A stretch of DNA of 64,000 nucleotides. Origin: Vicinamibacteria bacterium. GTDB taxonomy: Bacteria > Acidobacteriota > Vicinamibacteria > Fen-336 > JAGNNV01. Positions 53,636 through 62,752 of this stretch are shown one piece after another; the stretch's first letter is position 1; each line of letters starts with the position of its first letter. The notes beneath the pieces are model-generated. The model was not told the origin of the DNA. It saw only the letters and a list, made by a program, of their open reading frames with translations, and did not search any database. A program made the translations under genes and the position numbers. The DNA is taken from the NCBI GenBank assembly GCA_019694155.1, contig JAIBCN010000113.1:1-64000 (forward strand), given 5' to 3'.

Positions 53636-54151
53636 ATGAATCGACCACTACTCCTGTGTCTCCTGTTGGCGCCCGCCCTCGCGTCGGCCCAATCCACCGC
53701 CAAGGCAGATTCGGGTCGCGCGGCCCTGCTGCAAGCCGACATGGAGTGGGCAAGGGCGGCGGCTTCGGGCAAGGACATCGACAAGATCCTCTCCTACTGG
53801 TCGGATGACGCGGTCGTCTATCCGCCCGGTGTCGCCGCGGTCTCGGGCAAGGCCGCGATCCGAGCCTACGTAACCACCAGCCTCAAGGCGCCCTTCTTCT
53901 CGATCAGCTGGAAACCCGCCCAGGCCGTGGTGGCGGCGTCCGGAGATCTCGGCTACACCATGGGAAGCAACGAGATGACCTTCGCCGACGCCAAGGGCAA
54001 GGTCACGCGTTCACAGGGTCGCTACCTGACGGTCTGGCGCCGTAACGGGGGCGGGCCCTGGAAGTGCGTGGTGGATCTGTGGAACGACTCGCCATTCCCG
54101 GCGCCGCCCATTCAACGGCCAACGGTGAAGCCGGCCCCGAAGAAGAAGTGA
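53636..54151 (+). CDS. Secreted DUF4440/SnoaL-like protein
   Basis: 171 residues with a signal peptide and GGAGG upstream of the ATG. NTF2-like cone fold: LLQADMEWARAAASGKD, WSDDAVVYPPG, GKAAIRAYV, and GRYLTVWRRNGGGPWKCVVDLWND. Some relatives are isomerases or cyclases; most have no known activity. The tail is proline-lysine-rich. 2 nt before the DUF488 gene, so cotranslated. Confidence 0.87.
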   Translation: MNRPLLLCLLLAPALASAQSTAKADSGRAALLQADMEWARAAASGKDIDKILSYWSDDAVVYPPGVAAVSGKAAIRAYVTTSLKAPFFSISWKPAQAVVAASGDLGYTMGSNEMTFADAKGKVTRSQGRYLTVWRRNGGGPWKCVVDLWNDSPFPAPPIQRPTVKPAPKKK

Positions 54152-54153
54152 GC

Positions 54154-54540
54154 ATGGCGGTCCGAATCGTTCGACTGGGAAGCCCGCGACTCAGAGGTGA
54201 AGGCCTGCGGATCGGCACCGTGCGCCGCCCACCGCGCGGCGTTCCAAAGTCGGAGTTCGCATCGCGGGACTTCTACGACGTGTGGCTGCCGGACCTCGCC
54301 CCGAGCGAGGCGCTCGTCAAGCTGGGTCAGGGCGCGGCAAGCGAGAAGGACTGGATCGCGTTCGCCAAGAAGTACCGGACGGAGATGAAGCGTCCGGAAG
54401 CGCAGCGCCTGCTCGATCTCCTGGCCGCCATGTCGATCGAAACGAACTTCGCGGTCGGCTGCTATTGCGCCGAGGAGATGCGGTGCCATCGCTCGGTGCT
54501 GCGCACGCTGCTCGAGGAACACGGGGCGAGGATGGAGTGA
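54154..54540 (+). CDS. DUF488 family protein
   Basis: 128 residues. Characteristic DUF488 pattern: ASRDFYDVWLPDLAPSEALV, WIAFAKKYRTEM, and the late VGCYCAEEMRCHRSVL with conserved cysteines. Proposed for DNA or nucleotide handling in the literature on the family, but unproven. Starts 2 nt after the DUF4440 stop. Confidence 0.88.
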   Translation: MAVRIVRLGSPRLRGEGLRIGTVRRPPRGVPKSEFASRDFYDVWLPDLAPSEALVKLGQGAASEKDWIAFAKKYRTEMKRPEAQRLLDLLAAMSIETNFAVGCYCAEEMRCHRSVLRTLLEEHGARME

Positions 54541-54586
54541 GCGGGCCGCAATCGGGCCTGCTCAGTTCTGATGCGCGACAGTGCGC

Positions 54587-55255
54587 TTACTTCCACCTCA
54601 CCTTGAGGCTGGGAGCGGCGAGCGCCACACTTCGGAGCATCTGAATGGGCCATCTCCTGGCGAACTGGTCGGCCGCCGCGACTCGCCTGGCGATGGGCTT
54701 GGGTCGAGTTCGGTAGATGACAAGGTGGGTCTTGGGATTGTTGACCGGGTATCGCTTCCCCCGCACCTCCTTCATGACCGGAACCGCGAAGAAGGCGGGA
54801 CTGTCGACCGTGACACGGTCCGCCGCGAACTGGTCCCTGAGATCGACGACAACCCCGGGCGGTGTGCCGTAGTCCAACACCCGATAGACCTTGAAATGAT
54901 CGAGTTTGCCCGGCGGCTTGCTTCCATCCCCGAGCATCTGGGCGGGGCAGAGCAGGGCCTCGACCTTGCCGATCCATAGCGTGGCCTCGCCGAACTGATT
55001 CCGTACGACGACTGTGCGCGTGGGTTCGGGCACAGACTGGGACAAGCGGTACCAGGTGAGGTTCGAGTATGGGTCGAAAAGGGGCTCCTTGTTCTTGCTG
55101 ATGCAGGCCGCGAAGAGGTCGAGGCCCTGGAGAACCCCTTGCTGCCCCCTTCGGTCGAACTGGCCTCGGGTCAGAACCCGCTCCGTTGCCGGACAGTCCC
55201 TGATGTCGTAGATCCGAAAGTAGTCGAGTCTTAAGTCGTGAGCAGAAAAAGGCAT
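54587..55255 (-). CDS. Hypothetical protein with repeated LDxFKxYxV/RDQF-type modules
   Basis: 222 residues. ATG 55255 is chosen for the AAGGAG before it. Three similar modules are visible: LRLDYFRIYDIRD...RGQFD, then KLDHFKVYRVLDYG...VVVDLRDQF and a last NPKTHLVIYRTRP. This resembles an uncharacterised repeat seen in exported proteins of soil bacteria (often LDHYKCY...LRDQF), but no signal peptide is present here. Function unknown. Confidence 0.65.
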   Translation of the reverse strand: MPFSAHDLRLDYFRIYDIRDCPATERVLTRGQFDRRGQQGVLQGLDLFAACISKNKEPLFDPYSNLTWYRLSQSVPEPTRTVVVRNQFGEATLWIGKVEALLCPAQMLGDGSKPPGKLDHFKVYRVLDYGTPPGVVVDLRDQFAADRVTVDSPAFFAVPVMKEVRGKRYPVNNPKTHLVIYRTRPKPIARRVAAADQFARRWPIQMLRSVALAAPSLKVRWK

Positions 55256-55337
55256 GATGATCTCCTTGATTCCGTGGTCATTCACTGCGTTTCAGGGCAC
55301 GTCCCCAAGCGACAGAGTCCCGCACTGGACGTCCGCC

Positions 55338-56663
55338 TCACGGGCGTCCTCGCGTCTGCCAGGCCGCCCACAGCGAGGTAACGATTCGATCCTCGCTGAT
55401 GTTGCGGGCGAGTTGCAGCATCGCCTCGTCGCTCAATTCGCATCGCTTCGCAAGTTGGGAGAAGAGAACCCGGGCGGTCCCTCCCGACGGATCGTTCTCC
55501 TGCCGGTGATAGATGACTTTGAGCTCGACGGCGCTTCGAATCCCGGCCGCCCGAAACGCTGTGATCTTCCTCTTCACGGACTGGATCAGAATCGCTTGAT
55601 CGACCCAATCGAGTGTTCGATCGACCGGCGAGAAGGTGAGCAGGGCAAGATCGAACGGATCTGCCGTTGCCAGATGCTGGATGTCAGTGATGCCGATCTC
55701 GGCGAGGCGGTCCTGAACTGCGCCATCGATTCCCTCGATGAAGCCGACGCTGACGGGCTCTTCGCCGGGTTCGCTGGGATGGAAGATCGACTGGGCCTTG
55801 CGGTTCAAGGTTTCGAGCGCCGAGAGTGGGAAGAGCCCGATGAGAAAGGCGGCGAAGGTCTCTGATGCGGCGCTGAATACGGTCCTGAAGCCGTTGCTGG
55901 AAGTCAGGGCGGTGACCAGAACGACGGCCACCGCGCAGCGCAGCGCGGAGATGAAGAAGAACCTCCCGAACAGCGCCCCCGAGGCGATTCGATAGATCAT
56001 CTGCGAGAGGGTGTAGATGAGGGCGCCGAAAGTGGCGAGGTCGACGTTAGGCCCCACACACCCAAGACGCGCGCCCAAGAGCAGCACCCAGAAAAGCGAG
56101 GTGTGCAGCAGACCCCCGAACCAGACGTAGGCTCCCGCGTCCGCCACGCGAAGGGAAATCCTGCGGCTGGCCGCCGACCGCGCCTCCGTTGGGGAAAGAT
56201 CGGACGCGCTCTCGCGATGCCATTCGGGGTACTCGGCATAGTCGACGAAGGCCTCCCCTTGAAGTACGAGGGTTCGTCGGGCAAGGAACTCGAAGTGGAG
56301 AACGCCCAGAATGAACGGAAGCGCGCCCGCCAGAAAACGGAGCCAGAAGTGACAGTCGCGCTCACGCCACCAATGGACGCTGGCCTCGAGGGGCGCCCAC
56401 CAGGGCGCTTGCGTCGGCGGGGCCTGGGCGGCCGGCGAGGGAAAGATGGGCGCGCCCTGGCTCCGCGCGGTCGGCGTGGCCGAAGAGGGCGAAGGTGTGG
56501 GTCGAGGCGCAGGCGTTATGGGGGGCGTGCCCTCAGGTATCGCCCGTGGCAGGATGGGCGAAGCGGCCGGGCCGGGGCCGGCTCCGGGCAAGCGTGTCGG
56601 GACCGTGACTTGCGGCTCACCAACCACGGCCAGGGTGAGGAGCACAAGAGTTGCGAGGGACAC
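55338..56663 (-). CDS. Hypothetical membrane protein with Pro-rich segment and HhH-like region
   Basis: 441 residues. Starts at GTG 56663 with GGGAGGGAG 6 nt upstream. An N-terminal signal or TM segment, a Pro/Ala/Thr-rich stretch (about 20-85), then five TM helices (about 105-280). A soluble tail contains IDGAVQDRLAEIGITDIQHLATADPFDLALL, which resembles a helix-hairpin-helix element. Not a known family. The GTG overlaps the stop of a small upstream ORF by one nucleotide (TAGTG). Confidence 0.6.
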   Translation of the reverse strand: MSLATLVLLTLAVVGEPQVTVPTRLPGAGPGPAASPILPRAIPEGTPPITPAPRPTPSPSSATPTARSQGAPIFPSPAAQAPPTQAPWWAPLEASVHWWRERDCHFWLRFLAGALPFILGVLHFEFLARRTLVLQGEAFVDYAEYPEWHRESASDLSPTEARSAASRRISLRVADAGAYVWFGGLLHTSLFWVLLLGARLGCVGPNVDLATFGALIYTLSQMIYRIASGALFGRFFFISALRCAVAVVLVTALTSSNGFRTVFSAASETFAAFLIGLFPLSALETLNRKAQSIFHPSEPGEEPVSVGFIEGIDGAVQDRLAEIGITDIQHLATADPFDLALLTFSPVDRTLDWVDQAILIQSVKRKITAFRAAGIRSAVELKVIYHRQENDPSGGTARVLFSQLAKRCELSDEAMLQLARNISEDRIVTSLWAAWQTRGRP

Positions 56664-56800
56664 TATTCGCTCCCTCCCGATCCACCCGCTCCGTCACACA
56701 CCCCGTGGCGCCGCCGGCAGAGTTCCCCGAGGACGCCCGTGTCCAGATAGAGCAGGATGCCGGCAGCTTGGATGTTCCCGTTCGCGATCTTGTCTGTCAC
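56663..56800 (-). CDS. Putative 45-residue ORF coupled to the downstream membrane-protein gene
   Basis: GTG 56800 to TAG 56663; the peptide contains DKIANGNIQAAGILLYLDTG. The stop shares one base with the GTG of the next gene, and its last codons contain that gene's ribosome-binding site. GAGGGGG lies upstream of its own start. A short hydrophobic stretch but no recognised domain. Confidence 0.4.
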   Translation of the reverse strand: MTDKIANGNIQAAGILLYLDTGVLGELCRRRHGVCDGAGGSGGSE

Positions 56801-56945
56801 AGATATGTGCCCCCTCTGCGCAGTGTCTGTTGCTCTGTGGACGGACGCACGGCGCAGGATTCACAATCGTCCGCAAAGGAATAGCCACCGATCGCCAGGA
56901 GGTTGCGTGAACATGCCCAGTCCCACGGAGTCCACTACCCCGTGA

Positions 56946-56992
56946 GATTGCTTCGGCCCGCTCCGAAACCGATGGGGCCTCGCAATGACGGC
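56946..56992 (+). repeat. REP-like palindromic repeat
   Basis: GATTGCTTCGGCCC, TCCGAAACCGA centre, GGGGCCTCGCAATGACG. The arms ATTGC/GCAAT and GGCC/GGCC pair. Same family as 5727 and 18031. Lies between lepA and the membrane-protein gene. Confidence 0.7.
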
Positions 56993-57069
56993 AACGTTCT
57001 TCCCGAACACGGTCACGAGGCGCGAAGCCTGTGCCCTGGGGGTGAGAAGTCCGTCTTCGACTTCCGGGG

Positions 57070-58872
57070 CTATTCGTCGACCTTGAGGACGGCCAGGAAA
57101 GCTTCCTGCGGGATGTCGACGCTGCCGACCTTCTTCATCCGCTTCTTGCCTTCCTTCTGCTTGTCGAGGAGCTTGCGCTTGCGGCTGATGTCGCCGCCGT
57201 AGCACTTGGCGATGACGTTCTTGCGCAGGGCCTTCACACTCTCGCGCGCGATGATGCGTGAGCCGATCGCGGCCTGGATGGCCACGTCGAACATCTGGCG
57301 CGGGATGAGGCCGCGCATCTTCGTGACCAGGGTCTTGCCGCGCTGATACGACATGTCCTTGTGGCAGATGATCGAGAGCGCGTCCACCGGCTCCTCGTTC
57401 ACGAGCACGTCGAGCTTCACCAGCGGCGATACCCACCAGCCCGTGATCTGGTAGTCGAGGGACGCGTAGCCCTTCGACGCCGACTTCAGCCGATCGTAGA
57501 AGTCGAGCAGCACCTCGGCCATGGGCAGCTCGTAGGTGATCATCACGCGGGTGGGCGTGATGTAGCCCATGTTCTTCTGGATGCCTCTCTTGTCCTGGCA
57601 GAGCTGGAGGATGGCGCCCACGAACTCGGGCGCGGTCAGGATGGTCGCGGTGATGACCGGCTCTTCGATCGCCTCGATCGACCCGGGATCGGGCAGCCGC
57701 GCCGGGGAGTCGACTTCGACGACTTCGCCATCGGACTTGAGCACGCGGTACTTGACCGAGGGCGCGGTCACGATCAGTTCGAGGCCGAACTCGCGCTCCA
57801 GCCGCTCCTCCACGATCTCCATGTGGAGGAGGCCGAGGAAGCCGCAGCGGAAACCGAAGCCAAGCGCGGCCGAGGTCTCGGGCTCGTAGTTGAAGGAGGC
57901 GTCGTTCAACCGGAGCTTCTCCATGGCCTCGCGGAGCTCGCCGTACTTGTTGGACTCGATGGGGTAGAGGCCCGCGAACACCATGGGCTTGACGTCCTTG
58001 AAGCCGGGCAGCGGCTCGGACGCCGGGTTCCGGTCGTCCGTCATGGTGTCGCCGATCTTGGTCTCGGAGACCCTCTTGACGCCCGCCACCACGAAGCCGA
58101 CCTCGCCCGCGCTCAGGGACTCGACCGGCATCGGTTTGGGCGTGAAGACCCCGAGGCCTTCCACTTCGTGGCTGCCCTCGGACTGCATCAGCCGGATCTT
58201 CATCCCCGGCTTCAGTTCGCCGTCGACAACATGGACCAGGATCACAACGCCGCGGTACTGATCGAACCAGGAGTCGAAGACGAGACAGCGGAGCGGCCCG
58301 GCGGGATTCCCCTTCGGGGCGGGGATCCGGTGCACGATGGCTTCGAGGATTTCGGGAATCCCGAGGCCCTGCTTGGCCGAGGCGAGGATGGCTCCCGACG
58401 CGTCGATGCCGATGACGCTTTCGATCTGCTCCTTCGCGCGCTCGGGCTCGGCCGAGGGCAGGTCGACCTTGTTGATGACGGGAATGATCTCGAGGTGGTT
58501 CTCGACGGCCAGATGAGCGTTCGCGAGCGTCTGTGCCTCGACGCCCTGGCTCGCGTCCACCACGAGGAGCGCGCCTTGGCAGGCCGCGAGCGACCGGCTC
58601 ACTTCGTAGCTGAAGTCGACATGACCGGGCGTATCGATCAGGTTCAGGACGTAGTCCTTCCCGTCATTCGCCTTGTAGTTGAGGCGCACCGAGTGCTGCT
58701 TGATGGTAATGCCCCGCTCCTTCTCGAGATCCATCGCGTCGAGGAACTGGGCGCTCATCTCGCGCGCGGTGAGAGCGCCCGTCGCCTCCATGAGGCGGTC
58801 GGAAAGAGTGGTCTTTCCGTGATCGATGTGCGCGATGATCGAGAAGTTGCGGATCTGTGAAAGTTCGGTCAC
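57070..58872 (-). CDS. lepA: Elongation factor 4 (LepA)
   Basis: 600 residues, the normal length for LepA. GTPase domain with G1 [10 protein letters not shown]2 ERGITIK, G3 DTPGH and G4 NKVD; then EF-G-like domains II, III and V and the LepA-specific C-terminal domain ([37 protein letters not shown]). It acts on ribosomes under stress and in assembly. The start is GTG with a weak AGGT. A dependable chromosomal marker. Confidence 0.98.
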   Translation of the reverse strand: MTELSQIRNFSIIAHIDHGKTTLSDRLMEATGALTAREMSAQFLDAMDLEKERGITIKQHSVRLNYKANDGKDYVLNLIDTPGHVDFSYEVSRSLAACQGALLVVDASQGVEAQTLANAHLAVENHLEIIPVINKVDLPSAEPERAKEQIESVIGIDASGAILASAKQGLGIPEILEAIVHRIPAPKGNPAGPLRCLVFDSWFDQYRGVVILVHVVDGELKPGMKIRLMQSEGSHEVEGLGVFTPKPMPVESLSAGEVGFVVAGVKRVSETKIGDTMTDDRNPASEPLPGFKDVKPMVFAGLYPIESNKYGELREAMEKLRLNDASFNYEPETSAALGFGFRCGFLGLLHMEIVEERLEREFGLELIVTAPSVKYRVLKSDGEVVEVDSPARLPDPGSIEAIEEPVITATILTAPEFVGAILQLCQDKRGIQKNMGYITPTRVMITYELPMAEVLLDFYDRLKSASKGYASLDYQITGWWVSPLVKLDVLVNEEPVDALSIICHKDMSYQRGKTLVTKMRGLIPRQMFDVAIQAAIGSRIIARESVKALRKNVIAKCYGGDISRKRKLLDKQKEGKKRMKKVGSVDIPQEAFLAVLKVDE

Positions 58873-58913
58873 GTCTACCTGAGGGAATTGAGAATCGAAA
58901 GGGAGCGTGGAGC

Positions 58914-59837
58914 TCAGCGCGCGCGATGCATCGCCGTCGCCGCCGCCCCGATCGCACCCGCCTGATGGCCGAGTTCCGCCGCCACGAACGACGCCCGTTC
59001 GAAGATTTCGCCGAACGTCCGGGCGCGGGCCGCGCTCATTATCCGCGGAATGAGCAGATCGGCGCTACGGGCGAGGCCGCCGCCGATCACGATGCGCTCG
59101 AGGTCGAGGATCTGGAGGGCCATGGCGCAGGCCCGGCCGAGGGCGAGACCGGCCCGGTCGATGAGGTTCAAAGCGAAGTAGTCACCCTGCCGGGCCGCCT
59201 CGAAGATGGCCGCGGCGTCCAGAGGATCCGCCTTTTCGAGCGAACTGTGGACGCCGGAACCGATGGCGGCCCGGGCCCGGCCCACGAGGTAATAGGCGCC
59301 GCACTCGGTTTCGAGACAGCCGTGCTTGCCGCAGGCGCAGGCGTCGCCCAGAGGCTCCACCGGCACGTGGCCGATCTCGCCCGCGAAGCCCGAGGCTCCT
59401 TCGTAGGGCTCGCCGTTGAGGACGAGGCCGCCGCCCACGCCCGTGCCGGCGGTGATCAGGAGGACGTGCGAGAGGCTGCGCGCCGCGCCGTACTTCACCT
59501 CGGCGTAGGCCGCGGCGGTGGCGTCGTTCATGACGTTCACGGGCGTGCGCAGGGCCGCTTCGAACCTCGGCTTGGCGTCGATGTTCCGGAGCGACGGCAG
59601 ATGCGGCGAGGCGGTCAGCCGTCCGTTGGATTTGTCGACGAGCCCGGCCACCGCCACCCCCGCGGCTTTGGCCTCGGAGCCAGGGTCGAGTTCGCGGCCG
59701 AGCTTCTCGAGCTGCGCGCAAAGAGCGTCGATGGACTCGTGATGAACCGCGGTTTCGCCCCGACCCACGACCTCCAGGTCCTTGAGGGCCACCGCCTTGA
59801 TGAAGGTGCCGCCGATATCGAAGCCGAGGGTGAGCAT
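58914..59837 (-). CDS. ROK family glucokinase-like protein
   Basis: 307 residues. The N-terminal phosphate loop is [11 protein letters not shown], the catalytic Asp is in [10 protein letters not shown], a GTGVGGGL loop follows, and the ROK zinc motif is [10 protein letters not shown] preceded by GEIGHVPVE. It phosphorylates glucose or a related hexose; no HTH domain, so a kinase rather than a repressor. Same strand as lepA, 41 nt upstream of it. Confidence 0.93.
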   Translation of the reverse strand: MLTLGFDIGGTFIKAVALKDLEVVGRGETAVHHESIDALCAQLEKLGRELDPGSEAKAAGVAVAGLVDKSNGRLTASPHLPSLRNIDAKPRFEAALRTPVNVMNDATAAAYAEVKYGAARSLSHVLLITAGTGVGGGLVLNGEPYEGASGFAGEIGHVPVEPLGDACACGKHGCLETECGAYYLVGRARAAIGSGVHSSLEKADPLDAAAIFEAARQGDYFALNLIDRAGLALGRACAMALQILDLERIVIGGGLARSADLLIPRIMSAARARTFGEIFERASFVAAELGHQAGAIGAAATAMHRAR

Positions 59838-60015
59838 GGTAGAGGTTCGGGGGCCGAAGGAGCCGGCGGACGGCGAATGCTATCAATCCGGCTCCCATCC
59901 TGCCCCATCGACGCTATTGTCGGACTCCCATGGTTGAGACAGCCGTCAGGGAGCCGGGCCGCGGCGCCACCAAAGGCTTGAACAGGGTCGCGGGTGATAA
60001 TCCCCGGCGAAGCCA

Positions 60016-61476
60016 ATGACAACACTCCTCGAACTCAAGCAAAAGGGCCTCAGGGGCGGCGAGTCCGTCAAGGACGAGATGCGCCGCAATCTGCTCGCGA
60101 AACTCCGCGACCAGGAGCCACTCTTCCCCGGGATCGTCGGCTACGACGAGAGCGTCATCCCCGAGGTGGTGAACGCCGTCCTCTCGCGCCACCACATGAT
60201 CCTGCTCGGGCTGCGCGGTCAGGCGAAGACGCGCCTCATCCGGCAGCTGGTTTCGCTCCTCGACGAGCGCGTTCCCATGGTGAAGGGCTGCGAGATCCGC
60301 TGCGATCCCTTCTTTCCCCTCTGCCGCTCGTGCCGCGACAAGGCCTCGGCGATGGGCGATGCCCTCGAAGTCGAGTGGCTCGCCCGCGACGAGCGCTACG
60401 TGGAGAAGCTCGCGACCCCCGACGTCACCATCGCCGACATGCTCGGGGATCTCGATCCCATCAAGGCGGCGAAGAGCGGGCACATCCTGTCGAGCGAGGG
60501 GGCAATCCACTACGGCCTTCTCCCCCGGTCCAACCGGGGCATCTTCGCCATCAACGAGCTGCCGGACCTCGCCCCCCGCATCCAGGTGGGCCTCTTCAAC
60601 ATCCTCCAGGAAGGCGACATCCAGATCAAGGGCTTCCCTGTCCGCCTGCGCCTCGACGTGGCCATGGTCTTCACCGCCAACCCCGAGGACTACACGGCGC
60701 GCGGCAAGATCGTGACCCCGCTCAAGGACCGCATCGGCTCGGAGATCCGCACCCACTATCCCGAGACCATCGAGCTTTCCGCTCTCATCACCGCGAGCGA
60801 GGCCTTCTCGAAGCGGAGCCTGCCCGTGTTCGTGCCGGAGTTCGTGCGGCACACCGTGGAAGCAGTCGCCTTCGCGGCCCGGCGGGACCGGCGCGTCGAC
60901 AAGAAGAGCGGCGTGTCCCAGCGCCTCGCCATCAGCGTCCTCGAAAACGCGATCTCGTCGGCGGAGCGCCGCGCCCTCGCCTACGGCGAGCCCGAGATCG
61001 TGCCCCGCATCGCCGACATCTACGTGGCTCTTCCCGCGGTCACCGGGAAGATCGAGCTCGAGTACGAGGGCGAGATGGCGGGCGGCGCCGCGGTGGCGCG
61101 CGACCTGGTTCGCGAGGGGCTCAAGGAAGTGTTCGCGAACGAGTTCGGCGGGGTGAATCTCCGAAGCCTGATCGAGTTCTTCGAACAGGGAGGCGAGGTG
61201 GGCCTCTCCGATGACAAGAGCGCCGGGGACCTGCTGGCCGCGCTCTCCCGGGTGAACGGGCTTCTCGCTCACGCGGGCCGTCTCATTCCCGAGCGGAGCG
61301 ACGCCGCCACGCGCGCCGCGGCCGCGGAGTTCATCCTCGAAGGCCTTTTCGCGCAGAAGAAGATCGGCCGGTCGGATCAGGGGACGTACATCGCGGTCGA
61401 GCGCAAGGCCGAGGAGGGCGGGCCGGACCCCGATCGCCTCGAACGCCTCGCCCGCCTCAAGCGCCAGGTGAACTAG
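60016..61476 (+). CDS. MoxR/ChlI-like AAA+ ATPase
   Basis: 486 residues. Walker A region GLRGQAKT (65-72); Walker B region GIFAINELPDL, with Asn where the first acidic residue usually stands; sensor in FTANPEDY. Also similar to magnesium-chelatase I subunits (VTIADMLGDLDPIKA). Four cysteines, C92-x3-C96-x6-C103-x2-C106, sit after Walker A and could bind a metal. 8 nt before the VWA gene, the usual AAA+/VWA pair thought to remodel or metallate partner proteins. Target unknown. Confidence 0.9.
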   Translation: MTTLLELKQKGLRGGESVKDEMRRNLLAKLRDQEPLFPGIVGYDESVIPEVVNAVLSRHHMILLGLRGQAKTRLIRQLVSLLDERVPMVKGCEIRCDPFFPLCRSCRDKASAMGDALEVEWLARDERYVEKLATPDVTIADMLGDLDPIKAAKSGHILSSEGAIHYGLLPRSNRGIFAINELPDLAPRIQVGLFNILQEGDIQIKGFPVRLRLDVAMVFTANPEDYTARGKIVTPLKDRIGSEIRTHYPETIELSALITASEAFSKRSLPVFVPEFVRHTVEAVAFAARRDRRVDKKSGVSQRLAISVLENAISSAERRALAYGEPEIVPRIADIYVALPAVTGKIELEYEGEMAGGAAVARDLVREGLKEVFANEFGGVNLRSLIEFFEQGGEVGLSDDKSAGDLLAALSRVNGLLAHAGRLIPERSDAATRAAAAEFILEGLFAQKKIGRSDQGTYIAVERKAEEGGPDPDRLERLARLKRQVN

Positions 61477-61484
61477 CGAGGGCC

Positions 61485-62726
61485 ATGCCGCGTTTTACCT
61501 ATCACAAGCACCGCCCGAACCTCTGGGAGGATCTCGATCTGTCGGAGCTCGTGAACGCGATGTCCGAGTTCCTTCTGGGGAGCGGCTTCGGCGAGCCATC
61601 GGACGGCGACAACCAGGCGAGCCAGGATGACCTCAAGGACGCCATCATCAACGCGCTGATGACGAGCAACCTCCTTCCCGACGAAGACCTGCAGAAGCTC
61701 TTCTCCAACGAAGACGCCCTGAACGAGTTCCTCGAGAAGGTCATCGAGCGCCTGATGAACGAAGGCTTCATCCAGGCCGCACAGAACGGCACGGGCTCGA
61801 TGGAGGACTCCGACGGCCAGGGCGAGGCGGGGGGAACGGGCGCGCCGGTGAAGTTCGAACTGTCCGAGAAGGGCACGGACTTCCTCGGGTATCGCGCGCT
61901 GCGCGAGCTCATGGGCGCGCTCGGCCGCTCGTCCTTCGGCTCGCACGACACCGAGGACCTCGCCACCGGCACCGATGCAAGCGGCCCGAGCAAGCCTTAT
62001 GAGTTCGGCGACACCATGAATCTCGATGTGAGCGAAACCCTGCTCAACACCATCAGGCGAACGCGATCGCTCGAAGCAGGAGACGGCGACGGGCTCGATG
62101 TCGGCTACGAAGACCTCGTGGTGCGGCAGACGGAGTACCGCTCCTCGTGCGCCACCGTGGTGATGCTCGACTGCTCCCACTCCATGATCCTCTACGGCGA
62201 GGACCGCTTCACCCCCGCGAAGAAAGTGGCCCTCGCCCTGTCCCACCTGCTGCGGACCCAGTACCCGGGGGATTCCCTTCGCGTGGTGCTCTTCCACGAT
62301 TCCGCCGAGGAGATTCCCCTCTCGCTCCTGGGCAAGGTGAAGGTCGGGCCCCACTACACGAATACCCGCGAAGGCCTGCGCGTGGCCCAGAGGATCCTCG
62401 CGCGCGAGCGCAAGGACATGAAGCAGATCGTGATGATCACGGACGGCAAGCCCACCGCCCTGACCCTCGACGACGGCCGGATCTACAGGAACCCGTTCGG
62501 CCTCGATTCCAAGGTCATCGGACTGACCCTGAAGGAAGTGATCAACTGCCGCCGGCAGAACATCATGATCAACACCTTCATGCTGGCCCGCGACTATGAA
62601 CTGATGGCCTTCGTGTCGAAGGTGTCGGAGCTGACGCACGGCAAGGCCTACTTCACGAGTCCCTACGACCTCGGCGAGGCCGTGCTCATGGATTTCCTGC
62701 GCAAGAAGCGCACCGTGGCGCACTGA
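61485..62726 (+). CDS. VWA domain protein, partner of MoxR-like ATPase
   Basis: 413 residues. The VWA domain (about 220-400) starts [22 protein letters not shown], a MIDAS motif DxSxS (D-C-S-H-S), with [10 protein letters not shown] and [12 protein letters not shown] later. The N-terminal 200 residues are helical and acidic. Adjacent to the AAA+ gene in the same direction, so they probably form a chelatase-like complex. Confidence 0.9.
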   Translation: MPRFTYHKHRPNLWEDLDLSELVNAMSEFLLGSGFGEPSDGDNQASQDDLKDAIINALMTSNLLPDEDLQKLFSNEDALNEFLEKVIERLMNEGFIQAAQNGTGSMEDSDGQGEAGGTGAPVKFELSEKGTDFLGYRALRELMGALGRSSFGSHDTEDLATGTDASGPSKPYEFGDTMNLDVSETLLNTIRRTRSLEAGDGDGLDVGYEDLVVRQTEYRSSCATVVMLDCSHSMILYGEDRFTPAKKVALALSHLLRTQYPGDSLRVVLFHDSAEEIPLSLLGKVKVGPHYTNTREGLRVAQRILARERKDMKQIVMITDGKPTALTLDDGRIYRNPFGLDSKVIGLTLKEVINCRRQNIMINTFMLARDYELMAFVSKVSELTHGKAYFTSPYDLGEAVLMDFLRKKRTVAH

Positions 62727-62752
62727 CCGTCGCCGCGCCGCCAGCTCGCCGC

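Noticed and set aside
57361..58860. Plus-strand frame opposite lepA
   Set aside because: lepA is unambiguous; the opposite frame is a GC shadow.
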